From Gemmobacter nectariphilus (GTDB lineage Bacteria; Pseudomonadota; Alphaproteobacteria; Rhodobacterales; Rhodobacteraceae), in the NCBI GenBank assembly GCA_020721445.1, contig DYMU01000012.1:1-64000 (forward strand): 64,000 nucleotides of DNA. The letters run 5' to 3'. Positions 26,189 to 34,273 of this stretch are shown here, one piece after another. The notes beneath the pieces were generated by a model. The model searched no databases. It was not told where the DNA came from and saw nothing but the letters and a program-made list of their open reading frames with translations. Positions within the stretch are counted from its first letter, which is position 1, and each line of letters opens with the position of its first letter. The position numbers were made by a program, and so were the translations under genes.

Positions 26189-27002
26189 GGCCCGCTGGCT
26201 TGCCGCCGCCGTTCTGTCGCTGGTGGCGCTGATCTGGTCCACACCGCTGTTGTGGATGATGATCGCCGCGTTCCGCCCGCAAAACTTTGGCGGGCTGGAC
26301 ATGGCATCCTTGCTGCCCGACTTCGCACCGACGCTGGCCAACTTCGCCGAAGCCTTGGACAGCGCCGAATTTGCCCGGCTGTACCTGAACACCATCGTCG
26401 TCTGCACGGGTGTCCTTGTGGTGCAACTGGCCACGGTGACCTTGGCGGGATTTGCCTTTGCGCGGCTGCGCTTTCCGGGGCAGGGCGCGGTTTTTGTGCT
26501 TTTTCTGGTGCAGTTGATGATCGTGCCGCCGGTGCTGATCGTGCCCAACCTGATCACCGTCACCAGACTGGGGCTGTATGACACGCTGATTGCCGCGATG
26601 CTGCCCTACATGGGGTCAGCCTTTGGCGTGTTCCTGATGCGCCAGACCTTCCGCACCATCCCGCGCGATTTCGAAGAAGCGGCGTTGGTCGAAGGGGCTG
26701 GCTGGGGGCAGATCATCTGGCGGGTGCTGTTGCCTTTGGCGCGGCCGGGGATGCTGGCGTTTTCCATCGTCTCGGTCACCACGCATTGGAATGAATTCCT
26801 GTGGCCGCTGATGGTGATTTCGAACCCCGACAACCAGACCCTGACCATCGGTCTGGCGACGTTCACCCGGGGGGCGGAAAGCGCCAGCCAATGGGGTGTG
26901 ATCGCGGCAGGCACCTTTCTGGTGGCTGCCCCGTTGCTGGTGGCCTTCGTTCTGTTCCAGCGTCAGTTCGTCAATTCCTTCCTTTTTTCCGGCGTCAAAT
27001 AG
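26178..27002 (+). CDS. ugpE: UgpE-type ABC transporter permease
   Basis: This 274-residue permease of the MalG/UgpE class has the EAA loop FEEAALVEGAGWGQIIWRVLLPLARPG at about residues 165-190. ATG 26178 lies inside the end of ugpA (11-bp overlap), which points to coupled translation. The first hydrophobic helix is at about residues 8-30. It is followed after 11 bp by the binding-protein gene. Confidence 0.87.
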   Translation: MKAEARWLAAAVLSLVALIWSTPLLWMMIAAFRPQNFGGLDMASLLPDFAPTLANFAEALDSAEFARLYLNTIVVCTGVLVVQLATVTLAGFAFARLRFPGQGAVFVLFLVQLMIVPPVLIVPNLITVTRLGLYDTLIAAMLPYMGSAFGVFLMRQTFRTIPRDFEEAALVEGAGWGQIIWRVLLPLARPGMLAFSIVSVTTHWNEFLWPLMVISNPDNQTLTIGLATFTRGAESASQWGVIAAGTFLVAAPLLVAFVLFQRQFVNSFLFSGVK

Positions 27003-27013
27003 GAGCTGCTGCC

Positions 27014-28330
27014 ATGCTGAATTGGAAATCCACCGTTGCTGCCGCGACGCTTGCACTGGGGCTTGCCCCGGCTGCCTGGGCCGCGACCGAGATTGAGCTT
27101 TACTTCCCCGTTCCGGTGGAAGGCAAACTTGCCTCGGAAATGAAGAGCCTGATGGAACGGTTCAATGCCGAGCACCCCGAGATTGTGGTGACCCCGGTCT
27201 ACACCGGCAACTATGATGAAACCGCCATCAAGACCCGCGCTGCGATGAAGGCGGGCAATCCGCCGGCCGCGGTGATCATGTCGGCCAATTTCGTTCTGGA
27301 ATACCAGATCAACAACGAGATCGAACCGCTGGACCCGCTGATCGAAGCGGAAGGAATGACCCCCGACAGCTATATCGGGCAGTTCTGGCCCGCGCTGCAC
27401 CGCAACGCGGCCTTTGCCGGCCATGTCTGGGCGGCACCGTTCCACAACTCGACACCGCTTTTGTACATCAACGCCGATCATTTCCGCGCAGCGGGCCTGA
27501 ACCCCGACGCCCCGCCCGCCACTTGGGCCGAACTGGTTGATGCGGCCAAGAAGCTGACCGTGACCGACGGCACCAACACCACCCGTTACGGCTTCATGCT
27601 GCCCGGCGGCTATGACTATCTCGGCTGGATCATGTCGGCGTTGGCGATGTCGAATGGTGGCGAATACTTCAACCCCTATTACGGTGGCGAAGTCTATTAC
27701 GACACGCCGTCGATGCAGGGTGCGGTGCAGTTCGTTGATGACCTTGTTCATGTGCACAAGGTGATGCCTGAAGGCGTGACCGAAGGCAAAGCCGTCTCGA
27801 CCGCGTTCTTTGCCGGTCAGGCGTCGATGGTGACGCTGTCCACCGGGTCGCTGTCATTCATCCGCGAAAACATGAAGGACGATTACCGCGTTGCCTTCAT
27901 GCCGCGCAATCTGCGCAACGCCGTGCCAATTGGCGGCGCGTCGCTGATGATGCCAAAGGGCCTGTCAGACGAAGAAAAGGCGGCCTCGTGGACGCTGATC
28001 ACCTGGCTGACCAGCCCGGAAATCTCGGGCCATTGGAGCCGGTTCACCGGATACTTTGCGCCGAACAAAGCCGCCTACGACCTGCCGGAAATGAAAGACT
28101 TCCTGACGCAGAACCCCGACGCACAGGTGGCAATTGACCAGCTTGCCTTTGCTCAGCCGTGGTTTGCGACCTACAATACCGTCGCCGTGCGCAAGGCGCT
28201 GGAAGACGAGGTTCAGGCCGTTCTGTCGGGCAACAAGACCGCAGCCGAGGCCGTGAAGGCCGCACAGGCCACCGCGGATGAGATCCTTGCCCCCTACGTG
28301 GCACAAACCGCGTTTAAACTGCAAGACTGA
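27014..28330 (+). CDS. ugpB: UgpB-type periplasmic substrate-binding protein
   Basis: This 438-residue extracellular solute-binding protein of family 1 has a signal peptide (residues 1 to about 23, ending AAWA). The mature N-terminus TEIELYFPVPVEGKLASEM is typical of UgpB-like proteins, as is FNAEHPEIVVTPVYTGNYDETAIKTRAA. AGGAGCTG precedes ATG 27014. Known UgpB proteins bind sn-glycerol-3-phosphate, and some bind glycerophosphocholine. The GpdQ-like enzyme next door makes a glycerophosphodiester a good candidate ligand. Confidence 0.86.
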   Translation: MLNWKSTVAAATLALGLAPAAWAATEIELYFPVPVEGKLASEMKSLMERFNAEHPEIVVTPVYTGNYDETAIKTRAAMKAGNPPAAVIMSANFVLEYQINNEIEPLDPLIEAEGMTPDSYIGQFWPALHRNAAFAGHVWAAPFHNSTPLLYINADHFRAAGLNPDAPPATWAELVDAAKKLTVTDGTNTTRYGFMLPGGYDYLGWIMSALAMSNGGEYFNPYYGGEVYYDTPSMQGAVQFVDDLVHVHKVMPEGVTEGKAVSTAFFAGQASMVTLSTGSLSFIRENMKDDYRVAFMPRNLRNAVPIGGASLMMPKGLSDEEKAASWTLITWLTSPEISGHWSRFTGYFAPNKAAYDLPEMKDFLTQNPDAQVAIDQLAFAQPWFATYNTVAVRKALEDEVQAVLSGNKTAAEAVKAAQATADEILAPYVAQTAFKLQD

Positions 28331-28337
28331 CACCCCT

Positions 28338-28366
28338 GCCCCCGCCCGCCCTGTGCTGGCGGGGGC
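28338..28366 (+). terminator. GC-rich hairpin after ugpB
   Basis: A perfect 9-bp stem, GCCCCCGCC (28338-28346) and GGCGGGGGC (28358-28366), has an 11-nt loop and is followed by CCTTTCCC, a weak T-run. It may partially terminate or stabilise the ugpB message, leaving lower expression of the phosphodiesterase gene. Confidence 0.6.
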
Positions 28367-28393
28367 CCTTTCCCATGAACAAGGCCTGCCTAA

Positions 28394-29209
28394 ATGCTTA
28401 TCGCGCAAATCTCTGACCTGCACATCCGCCCGCGTGGCAAACCGGCCTACCGGGTGTCGGAAACCAATATGCTGGTGGCGCGCGCCCTGGCTGCCCTGCG
28501 GGCCTTGACCCCTGCCCCCGATCTGGTGGTGATCACCGGCGATCTGACCGATTGGGGCCTGCCCGAAGAATATGCGCTGCTGCGTCAGTTGCTGGCTGTG
28601 CTGCCGATGCCGGTGCTGATGATCCCCGGCAACCATGACCGGCGGGCGGAATTGCTGGATGCCTTTTCCGGCGCTGCCGATGGGCACGGCTTTATCGGCT
28701 TTGTCCATGACGCAGGTCCGTTGCGGCTGATCGGGTTGGATACGCTGGTGCCCGGCGCGTCACATGGCGCGCTGTGTGGCGACCGGCTTGCCGCGCTGGA
28801 ACATGCCTTGGCCGGGCGTGCCGATACGCCCACGATGATCTTCATGCACCACCCGCCCTTTGATTGCGGCATTGCGCACATGGACCGCATCGCGCTGACC
28901 GAAGGGCGCGAGGCGTTCTTGCGCATCGTCGCGGCCAACCCGCAGATCGAGAGGGTGCTGTGCGGCCACCACCATCGCCCGATCCAGACCCGGCTTGCGG
29001 GAACCTTGGTGCAGATTGCCCCATCGGTGGCGCATCAGGTAACGCTGGATCTTGGGCCCGACGGTGAAGGGTCCATGACCATGGAGCCGCCCGCCTTTTT
29101 GCTGCATCGCTGGGCAGACGGGGCCTTGGTCACGCATCAGGCCTATGTCGAGGCCTATCCGGGGCCGTTCCCCTTTGTGCTGGACGCAGATTATCTGGGT
29201 GGCGACTGA
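28394..29209 (+). CDS. GpdQ-like glycerophosphodiesterase (binuclear metallophosphoesterase)
   Basis: This 271-residue calcineurin-like phosphoesterase has metal ligands at positions nearly identical to those of GpdQ of Enterobacter: D8 and H10 (ISDLH), D50 (TGDLTD), N80 (PGNHD), a His in FMHHPP near 152, and H192/H194 in CGHHH. The C-terminal region (VEAYPGPFPF) also resembles GpdQ. It would hydrolyse glycerophosphodiesters to glycerol-3-phosphate and an alcohol. Placed at the end of the ugp operon, it suggests import followed by hydrolysis. A CpdA-like cyclic-nucleotide phosphodiesterase is the main alternative. Confidence 0.87.
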   Translation: MLIAQISDLHIRPRGKPAYRVSETNMLVARALAALRALTPAPDLVVITGDLTDWGLPEEYALLRQLLAVLPMPVLMIPGNHDRRAELLDAFSGAADGHGFIGFVHDAGPLRLIGLDTLVPGASHGALCGDRLAALEHALAGRADTPTMIFMHHPPFDCGIAHMDRIALTEGREAFLRIVAANPQIERVLCGHHHRPIQTRLAGTLVQIAPSVAHQVTLDLGPDGEGSMTMEPPAFLLHRWADGALVTHQAYVEAYPGPFPFVLDADYLGGD

Positions 29210-30072
29210 CCGCCCGGTTCAACCGCTTGTCCCGATGCTGACCAGATCGCCTGCACGGCCTCCAGCCAGCGGTGAATGCACTCCAGCGCCTCGGGTTCGT
29301 CCAGAAACGGAATATGGCCGCGCTCGGGCACCTCGACGCCACAGATGTCGGGGCGGCGGCGGCACATTTCGGCAAAGGTCTGGTGGCTGAGCACATCCGA
29401 GTTTGCCCCGCGGATCACCGCCATGGGCAGCCCGGCACAGGCGTCAAACAGCGGCCAGACATCGGGCAACGGGCCGGCCATCGCGGCATCGAGTGCGATG
29501 CGCAGCGCCGGGTCATAGGTCAGCCCGACATGATCGTCCAGTTGCACATAGTGGCGCACGGTTTCTTCCTGCCAGCGCAGGCTGGGCACGTGAAAAAAGC
29601 CGGGCATGGCGTGTTGCATCCGGTCGGCCACCTCGGACAGGGTCGGCACCGTGGGTTCCATCCCGACATAGGCACCGATCCGCAGCAGCCCGTCGCGTTC
29701 CAGCACCGGGCCGACATCGTTCAGGCACAGCCCTAACAGACGCTGCTTTTGGGTGGCCGCGATCACCAGACCCAACAGGCCGCCGCGCGATGACCCGATG
29801 ATCGCCACCCGGTCAAGACCCAGATGGTCCAGCAAGGCGACGGCATCCCTGGCCTCTTGTGCCACGGTATAGGTTGCCGGGCCGGTCCAGTCCGACCCGC
29901 CACGCCCCCGGCTGTCCAGCCGGATCAGGCGTACATCGGGTGGCAGGTGACGGTGCAGATAGTCAAAATCGCGGCCATCGCGCGACAGCCCGGCAAGTGC
30001 CAGCAACGGCAGACCTTGCCCCTCATCGCGATACGCAAGGTTTGCGCCGTCCTCGGCCCGGAATGTCTGCAT
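29191..30072 (-). CDS. Alpha/beta-fold hydrolase
   Basis: This 293-residue alpha/beta hydrolase has an oxyanion-loop region (LPLLALAGLSRDGRDF), the nucleophile elbow GSSRGG (Ser in G-x-S-x-G), an acid region in AVIRGANSDVL, and the catalytic His in PERGHIPFLDEPEAL. It starts at ATG 30072. It is the last gene of the minus-strand fabI-hbd run (40 bp after hbd), and its 3' end overlaps the convergent gpdQ-like gene by 19 bp. Substrate unknown; a short-chain ester or 3-hydroxybutyrate oligomer is speculative. Confidence 0.85.
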   Translation of the reverse strand: MQTFRAEDGANLAYRDEGQGLPLLALAGLSRDGRDFDYLHRHLPPDVRLIRLDSRGRGGSDWTGPATYTVAQEARDAVALLDHLGLDRVAIIGSSRGGLLGLVIAATQKQRLLGLCLNDVGPVLERDGLLRIGAYVGMEPTVPTLSEVADRMQHAMPGFFHVPSLRWQEETVRHYVQLDDHVGLTYDPALRIALDAAMAGPLPDVWPLFDACAGLPMAVIRGANSDVLSHQTFAEMCRRRPDICGVEVPERGHIPFLDEPEALECIHRWLEAVQAIWSASGQAVEPGGQSPPR

Positions 30073-30112
30073 CGCCTCGCTTGCCCCTCCCAAGGCGTGT
30101 GACGGGCGCGGG

Positions 30113-30973
30113 TCAGGCTATCGGATAGCTTGCAAAGCCCTTGCCCGATTTGCGCCCAAGGTATCCGGCATGCACCATTTGTTTCAACAGCGGGCTGGGC
30201 CGGTATTTCGGGTCGTCAAAGCCCTGATACAGCGTTTCCATGATGTTCAGCACCACATCCAGCCCGATCAGATCGCCCAATGCCAACGGCCCCATCGGGT
30301 GATTGGCGCCCAGTTTCATCATGCTGTCAATATCTTCGGGCGTGGCCAGACCTTCGTAGACGCAATTGATCGCCTCATTGATCTGCGGCGCCAGCAGGCG
30401 GTTGACGATGAAGCCATAGCTGTCCTTGCTGACGCGCGGGGTCTTGCCGATGGCGCGGGTCAACGCGGTCACCGCATCAGACACCGCATCGGTGGTTTGC
30501 AGCGCGCGGATGATTTCGACCAGTTGCATCACCGGCACCGGGTTGAAAAAGTGCATCCCGATCACCCGGCCCGGATGCGCCGAGGCAGCGGCCAGTTGCG
30601 TCAGCGAAATCGACGAGGTGTTGGAGGCAAAGATGGCCTGTTCCGGGCAGATCTGGTCCAGCTTGCCAAGGATCGCCGCCTTCACCTCAAGCTTTTCGAC
30701 GATGGCTTCGATCACGATGTCGCGGTCGGCCATCGGGTCCAGCGTTGTGGTGGTGGTGATGCGGGCCAGCGTGTCGGCGGCCTGTGCCTCGGTCAGGGTG
30801 GCTTTCTTGATCTGGCGGGCAAGGCTGCCCTCCATCGTCTTGCGGGCGCGGTCCAAGGCTGCCTGCGACAGGTCTTGCAGAACCACTGGGAACCCGGCGG
30901 CGGCGCAGACCTGCGCAATGCCGTTGCCCATGGTGCCCGCGCCGATCACGCCAATGGCTTGCAGGGTGGTCAT
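30113..30973 (-). CDS. hbd: 3-hydroxybutyryl-CoA dehydrogenase
   Basis: This 286-residue NAD(P)-dependent enzyme interconverts acetoacetyl-CoA and (S)-3-hydroxybutyryl-CoA. The Rossmann motif is GVIGAGTMGNGIAQVCA near the start. SNTSSISLTQLA and the catalytic-His segment GMHFFNPVPVMQLVE follow, then the C-terminal domain with GRKSGKGFASY. AAGGAGA precedes ATG 30973. It is 11 bp downstream of bdhA in the same operon. PaaH/FadB2-like names also apply. Confidence 0.92.
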   Translation of the reverse strand: MTTLQAIGVIGAGTMGNGIAQVCAAAGFPVVLQDLSQAALDRARKTMEGSLARQIKKATLTEAQAADTLARITTTTTLDPMADRDIVIEAIVEKLEVKAAILGKLDQICPEQAIFASNTSSISLTQLAAASAHPGRVIGMHFFNPVPVMQLVEIIRALQTTDAVSDAVTALTRAIGKTPRVSKDSYGFIVNRLLAPQINEAINCVYEGLATPEDIDSMMKLGANHPMGPLALGDLIGLDVVLNIMETLYQGFDDPKYRPSPLLKQMVHAGYLGRKSGKGFASYPIA

Positions 30974-30984
30974 CGCAGTCTCCT

Positions 30985-31767
30985 TCAATGGGCGGTCCAG
31001 CCGCCATCAATCGGCAGCGCGGTTCCGGTGATCTGGGCGGCGGCGGGGGTGCACAGAAAGGCCGCAAGCGCGCCGATCTGGCCGGGCTGCACAAAGGCGC
31101 GCGTCGGCTGCGACGCCAGCAGCACATCGCGGATCACCGCTTCCTCGGTGATCCCGCGCGCGGCGGCGGTTTCGGGGATCTGCGCCTCGACCAAGGGTGT
31201 CAGCACATAGCCGGGACAGATGGCATTGGCCGTCACGCCATGTTCGGCCCCTTCCAGCGCCAGCGTCTTGGTCAGACCAACCACGCCATGCTTGGCCATC
31301 ACATAGGCCGATTTGTAGGGCGACGCGACCAACCCATGGGCCGAGGCCACGTTGATCACCCTGCCCCATTTGCGCGCCTTCATGCCGGCAAAGGTGGCAC
31401 GGCACAGATGCCAGGCCGCCGACATGTTGATGGCAAGGATCAGGTTGTAGCGATCCACCGGAAATTCCTCGATCGGGGCGACGGTCTGGATGCCGGCGTT
31501 GTTCACCACGATGTCGATCTGGCCGAACTGCGCGGTTGTTGCGGCCACCAGATCGGCAATCTGGCCCGGGTCCGACATGTCGGCGCCATGAAACCCCACC
31601 GGCGCGCCGGTCTCGGTCTCGATCAGGGCGCGCTCTGCCTCAATCGCGTCGGGGTCGCCAAAGCCGTTCATCATGACGGCATGGCCCGCCTCGGCCAGGG
31701 CGCGGGCAACGGCCAGCCCGATACCCGAGGTTGATCCGGTGACAATCGCGGTGCGGAAATCGGGCAT
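30985..31767 (-). CDS. bdhA: D-3-hydroxybutyrate dehydrogenase
   Basis: This 260-residue short-chain dehydrogenase oxidises (R)-3-hydroxybutyrate to acetoacetate. It has the NAD loop TGSTSGIGLAVA, the NNAGIQ motif, the catalytic Ser-Tyr-Lys (NVASAHGLVASPYKSAYVMAKHG) and the HBDH-typical CPGYVLTPLVEAQIPE. The following atoDA gene pair supports the assignment, because acetoacetate is then activated to acetoacetyl-CoA. Confidence 0.93.
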   Translation of the reverse strand: MPDFRTAIVTGSTSGIGLAVARALAEAGHAVMMNGFGDPDAIEAERALIETETGAPVGFHGADMSDPGQIADLVAATTAQFGQIDIVVNNAGIQTVAPIEEFPVDRYNLILAINMSAAWHLCRATFAGMKARKWGRVINVASAHGLVASPYKSAYVMAKHGVVGLTKTLALEGAEHGVTANAICPGYVLTPLVEAQIPETAAARGITEEAVIRDVLLASQPTRAFVQPGQIGALAAFLCTPAAAQITGTALPIDGGWTAH

Positions 31768-31774
31768 GCTGGCC

Positions 31775-32431
31775 TCAGCTCAGGGTCATTTCGGGAACGT
31801 CGTCGGGGATCACCAGCGCGGCTTCGGTGGCGGCAAGGATGTCGTCCACGCTGACCCCCGGCGCACGCTCGCGCAAGATCAGCCCGGCCCCGGTGGGTTC
31901 GATCACCGCCAGATCGGTGACAATCAGGTTGACCCGGCGCATCGCGGTCAGCGGCAGGGTGCAGCGCGGCACGATCTTGGATGCCCCCTTGGCTGCGTGC
32001 TGCATCGCCACCACCACGCGGGCCGCCCCGGTGACAAGGTCCATGGCGCCGCCCATGCCCGGCACCATCTTGCCCGGCACCTTCCAGTTCGCCAGATGCC
32101 CGGCCTCATCGACCTGCAAGCCGCCCAGAACGGTCATGTCCAGATGGCCGCCGCGGATCAGGCCAAAGCTCATGGCGCTGTCAATGCTGGCAGCCCCCGG
32201 CACCGCCGAGACAAAGCTGCCGCCGGCATCGGTCAGATGCGGGTCTTCCATGCCTTCGGGCGGGCGCGCACCCAAGCCTATCACGCCGTTTTCAGCCTGA
32301 AAGAACACCCCCAGACTGGCAGGCACAAAGCTGGCCACCAGCGACGGCAGGCCGATGCCAAGGTTGACCAGCATCCCCGGCTTGATTTCCTGCGCCACAC
32401 GGCGGGCGATCAGCGTTTTGGCATCCATCAT
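31775..32431 (-). CDS. atoA: Acetate/acetoacetate CoA-transferase beta subunit
   Basis: This protein of about 218 residues belongs to the family I CoA-transferase B subunits. The N-terminus (MDAKTLIARRVAQEI), the active-site Glu in FQAENGVIGLG and the long segment ANWKVPGKMVPGMGGAMDLV match AtoA/ScoB. Two ATGs (32431 and 32428) are available after AAGGGGG; the second has the better spacing. It follows atoD after 7 bp. The complex transfers CoA between acyl-CoA and acetoacetate or acetate. Confidence 0.92.
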   Translation of the reverse strand: MMDAKTLIARRVAQEIKPGMLVNLGIGLPSLVASFVPASLGVFFQAENGVIGLGARPPEGMEDPHLTDAGGSFVSAVPGAASIDSAMSFGLIRGGHLDMTVLGGLQVDEAGHLANWKVPGKMVPGMGGAMDLVTGAARVVVAMQHAAKGASKIVPRCTLPLTAMRRVNLIVTDLAVIEPTGAGLILRERAPGVSVDDILAATEAALVIPDDVPEMTLS

Positions 32432-32438
32432 CGCCCCC

Positions 32439-33092
32439 TTAACTTGCACGGATCAGCAGGTGATCGACCAGAACACCCGGCGTCTTGACCGCGTCGGGCG
32501 CAATCACGCCCACCGGCACAATGCTTTCCGGCTCGGCAATCACGATGCGGCCCGCCAAGGCCATCACCGGGTTGAAGTTGTGCGCGGTCAGCAGATAGCA
32601 CAGGTTGCCGACGTAATCGGCCTGCCACGCCGCCAGCAGCGAAAAATCGGCCTTCAACGGGGTTTCCAGCAGGAACCTTTTGCCGTCCACCTCGATCACC
32701 TGCTTGCCATCTTCCACCTCGGTGGCAAGGCCGGTGGGCGTCAGCACGCCGCCAAGTCCCATGCCACCCGCGCGGATGCGTTCGACCAAAGTGCCCTGCG
32801 GCACCAGTTCCACCTCGATTTCGCCCGCGATCATCTTGGCCTGGGTTTCGGGGTTCAGCCCGATATGGCTGGTGATGACCCGCGCCACCGCCCCCGCCGT
32901 GATCAGCTTGCCAATGCCCTTGCCCGGCATCGCGGTGTCATTGCCGATCACGGTCAGACCGCGGGCACCGCGCGCCACCAGTGCATCAATCATTCGCTCG
33001 GGCGTGCCAACCGCCATGAAGCCGCCGATCATCAGGCTGGCACCATCGGGGATCATCTGTGCCGCTGCCGCCGGGGTTAACGCGCCTTTCAT
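32439..33092 (-). CDS. atoD: Acetate/acetoacetate CoA-transferase alpha subunit
   Basis: This 217-residue A subunit of a family I CoA-transferase has MIGGFMAVGTPERMIDAL (the GGF CoA-binding loop), SHIGLNPETQAKMIAGE, VPQGTLVERIRAGGMGLGG and TAHNFNPVMALAG, all AtoD-like. Its start overlaps the ackA stop (ATGA). It forms the heteromer with AtoA. Confidence 0.92.
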   Translation of the reverse strand: MKGALTPAAAAQMIPDGASLMIGGFMAVGTPERMIDALVARGARGLTVIGNDTAMPGKGIGKLITAGAVARVITSHIGLNPETQAKMIAGEIEVELVPQGTLVERIRAGGMGLGGVLTPTGLATEVEDGKQVIEVDGKRFLLETPLKADFSLLAAWQADYVGNLCYLLTAHNFNPVMALAGRIVIAEPESIVPVGVIAPDAVKTPGVLVDHLLIRAS

Positions 33093-34273
33093 GCCGCCTC
33101 CTGCTCTGCCAGACCCACCGCCGCGCGCGCGGCCCGGGCGATGACAAGTTCTTCGTTGGTGGGAACAACCATCACCGTGGTCCGCGCCTGATCGGACGAG
33201 ATCACCTGTGCGTTGTCGGCGTTTCGGGTGGGATCAACGTCGATCCCCATCCAGCCCAGATGCTCGCAGATGCGGGCACGAATCAGGCGCGAGTTTTCGC
33301 CAATGCCGCCGGTGAACACCAGCGCGTCAATGCCCCCGACAGAGGCCGCCATCGCCCCCACCTCGCGCTGACAACGCGACACGAAATAGTCGATGGCCTG
33401 CCCCGCCTCGACCGTGCCCGCTGCCTCCAGCGTGCGCATGTCATTCGACAGGCCCGACAGGCCCAAAAGACCCGACTGCTTGTAAAGCAGGTCGGAAATC
33501 TGCGCAGGCGTCATGCCTTTCTGATCCATCAGATACAGCAGCACCCCGGGGTCAAGTTGGCCGCAGCGGGTGCCCATCGGCAGGCCCTCAAGCGCGGAAA
33601 ACCCCATGGTGGACGCGACCGACTGGCCCGCCAGCAGCGCGCACATCGACGCGCCATTGCCCAGATGCGCCACCACAACCCGGCCCTTGGCCAGATGCGG
33701 CGCGATCTGGCCCAGCGCGCCCGCGATATAGTCATAGCTCAGGCCGTGAAAGCCATAGCGGCGCACGCCTTCGTCATAGAACGCGCGCGGCAGGGCAAAG
33801 ACATCATTGACCCAAGGGTGATTGCGGTGAAACGCGGTGTCGAAACAGGCCACTTGCGGCACATCGGGAAACGCCTCTGTTGCGGCACGGATGCCCGACA
33901 GGTTATGCGGCTGGTGCAGCGGCGCAAAGGCCGACAGGTCGGCAAGGTGGATCAACACCTCGTTGTTGACGGTAACCGGGGCCGAAAAAGCGTTGCCGCC
34001 ATGCACCACCCGGTGACCGACCGCCAACACCGCCAGATCAGGGTAGATCGCCCTCAGGCTTTTGATCGCTGCCTGCATCGCCCCTGTATGTGTGGTCAGA
34101 TCATCGGGGGCGACCGGGATCGGCGCCCCGTCCGGGCCTTTCAGCTTCAGCGTGCCCTCGGGGCCAATGCGGTCGGCAAGCCCGGTCGCCAAGGGCGCTG
34201 CCCCTTGCGCCGGATACAGCGCCAGTTTCAGCGAAGATGACCCCGCGTTCAACGTCAGGACCGCATCGGTCAT
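33089..34273 (-). CDS. ackA: Acetate kinase
   Basis: This 394-residue kinase makes ATP from an acyl phosphate and ADP. Family motifs are NAGSSSLKLALY at the N-terminus, GHRVVHGG, CFDTAFHRNHPW, RYGFHGLSYDYI and VVAHLGNGASM. Start ATG 34273 overlaps the stop of the upstream MaoC-Pta gene (ATGA), so acyl-phosphate formation and use are translationally coupled. Butyrate or propionate kinase activity cannot be excluded from sequence. Confidence 0.94.
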   Translation of the reverse strand: MTDAVLTLNAGSSSLKLALYPAQGAAPLATGLADRIGPEGTLKLKGPDGAPIPVAPDDLTTHTGAMQAAIKSLRAIYPDLAVLAVGHRVVHGGNAFSAPVTVNNEVLIHLADLSAFAPLHQPHNLSGIRAATEAFPDVPQVACFDTAFHRNHPWVNDVFALPRAFYDEGVRRYGFHGLSYDYIAGALGQIAPHLAKGRVVVAHLGNGASMCALLAGQSVASTMGFSALEGLPMGTRCGQLDPGVLLYLMDQKGMTPAQISDLLYKQSGLLGLSGLSNDMRTLEAAGTVEAGQAIDYFVSRCQREVGAMAASVGGIDALVFTGGIGENSRLIRARICEHLGWMGIDVDPTRNADNAQVISSDQARTTVMVVPTNEELVIARAARAAVGLAEQEAA

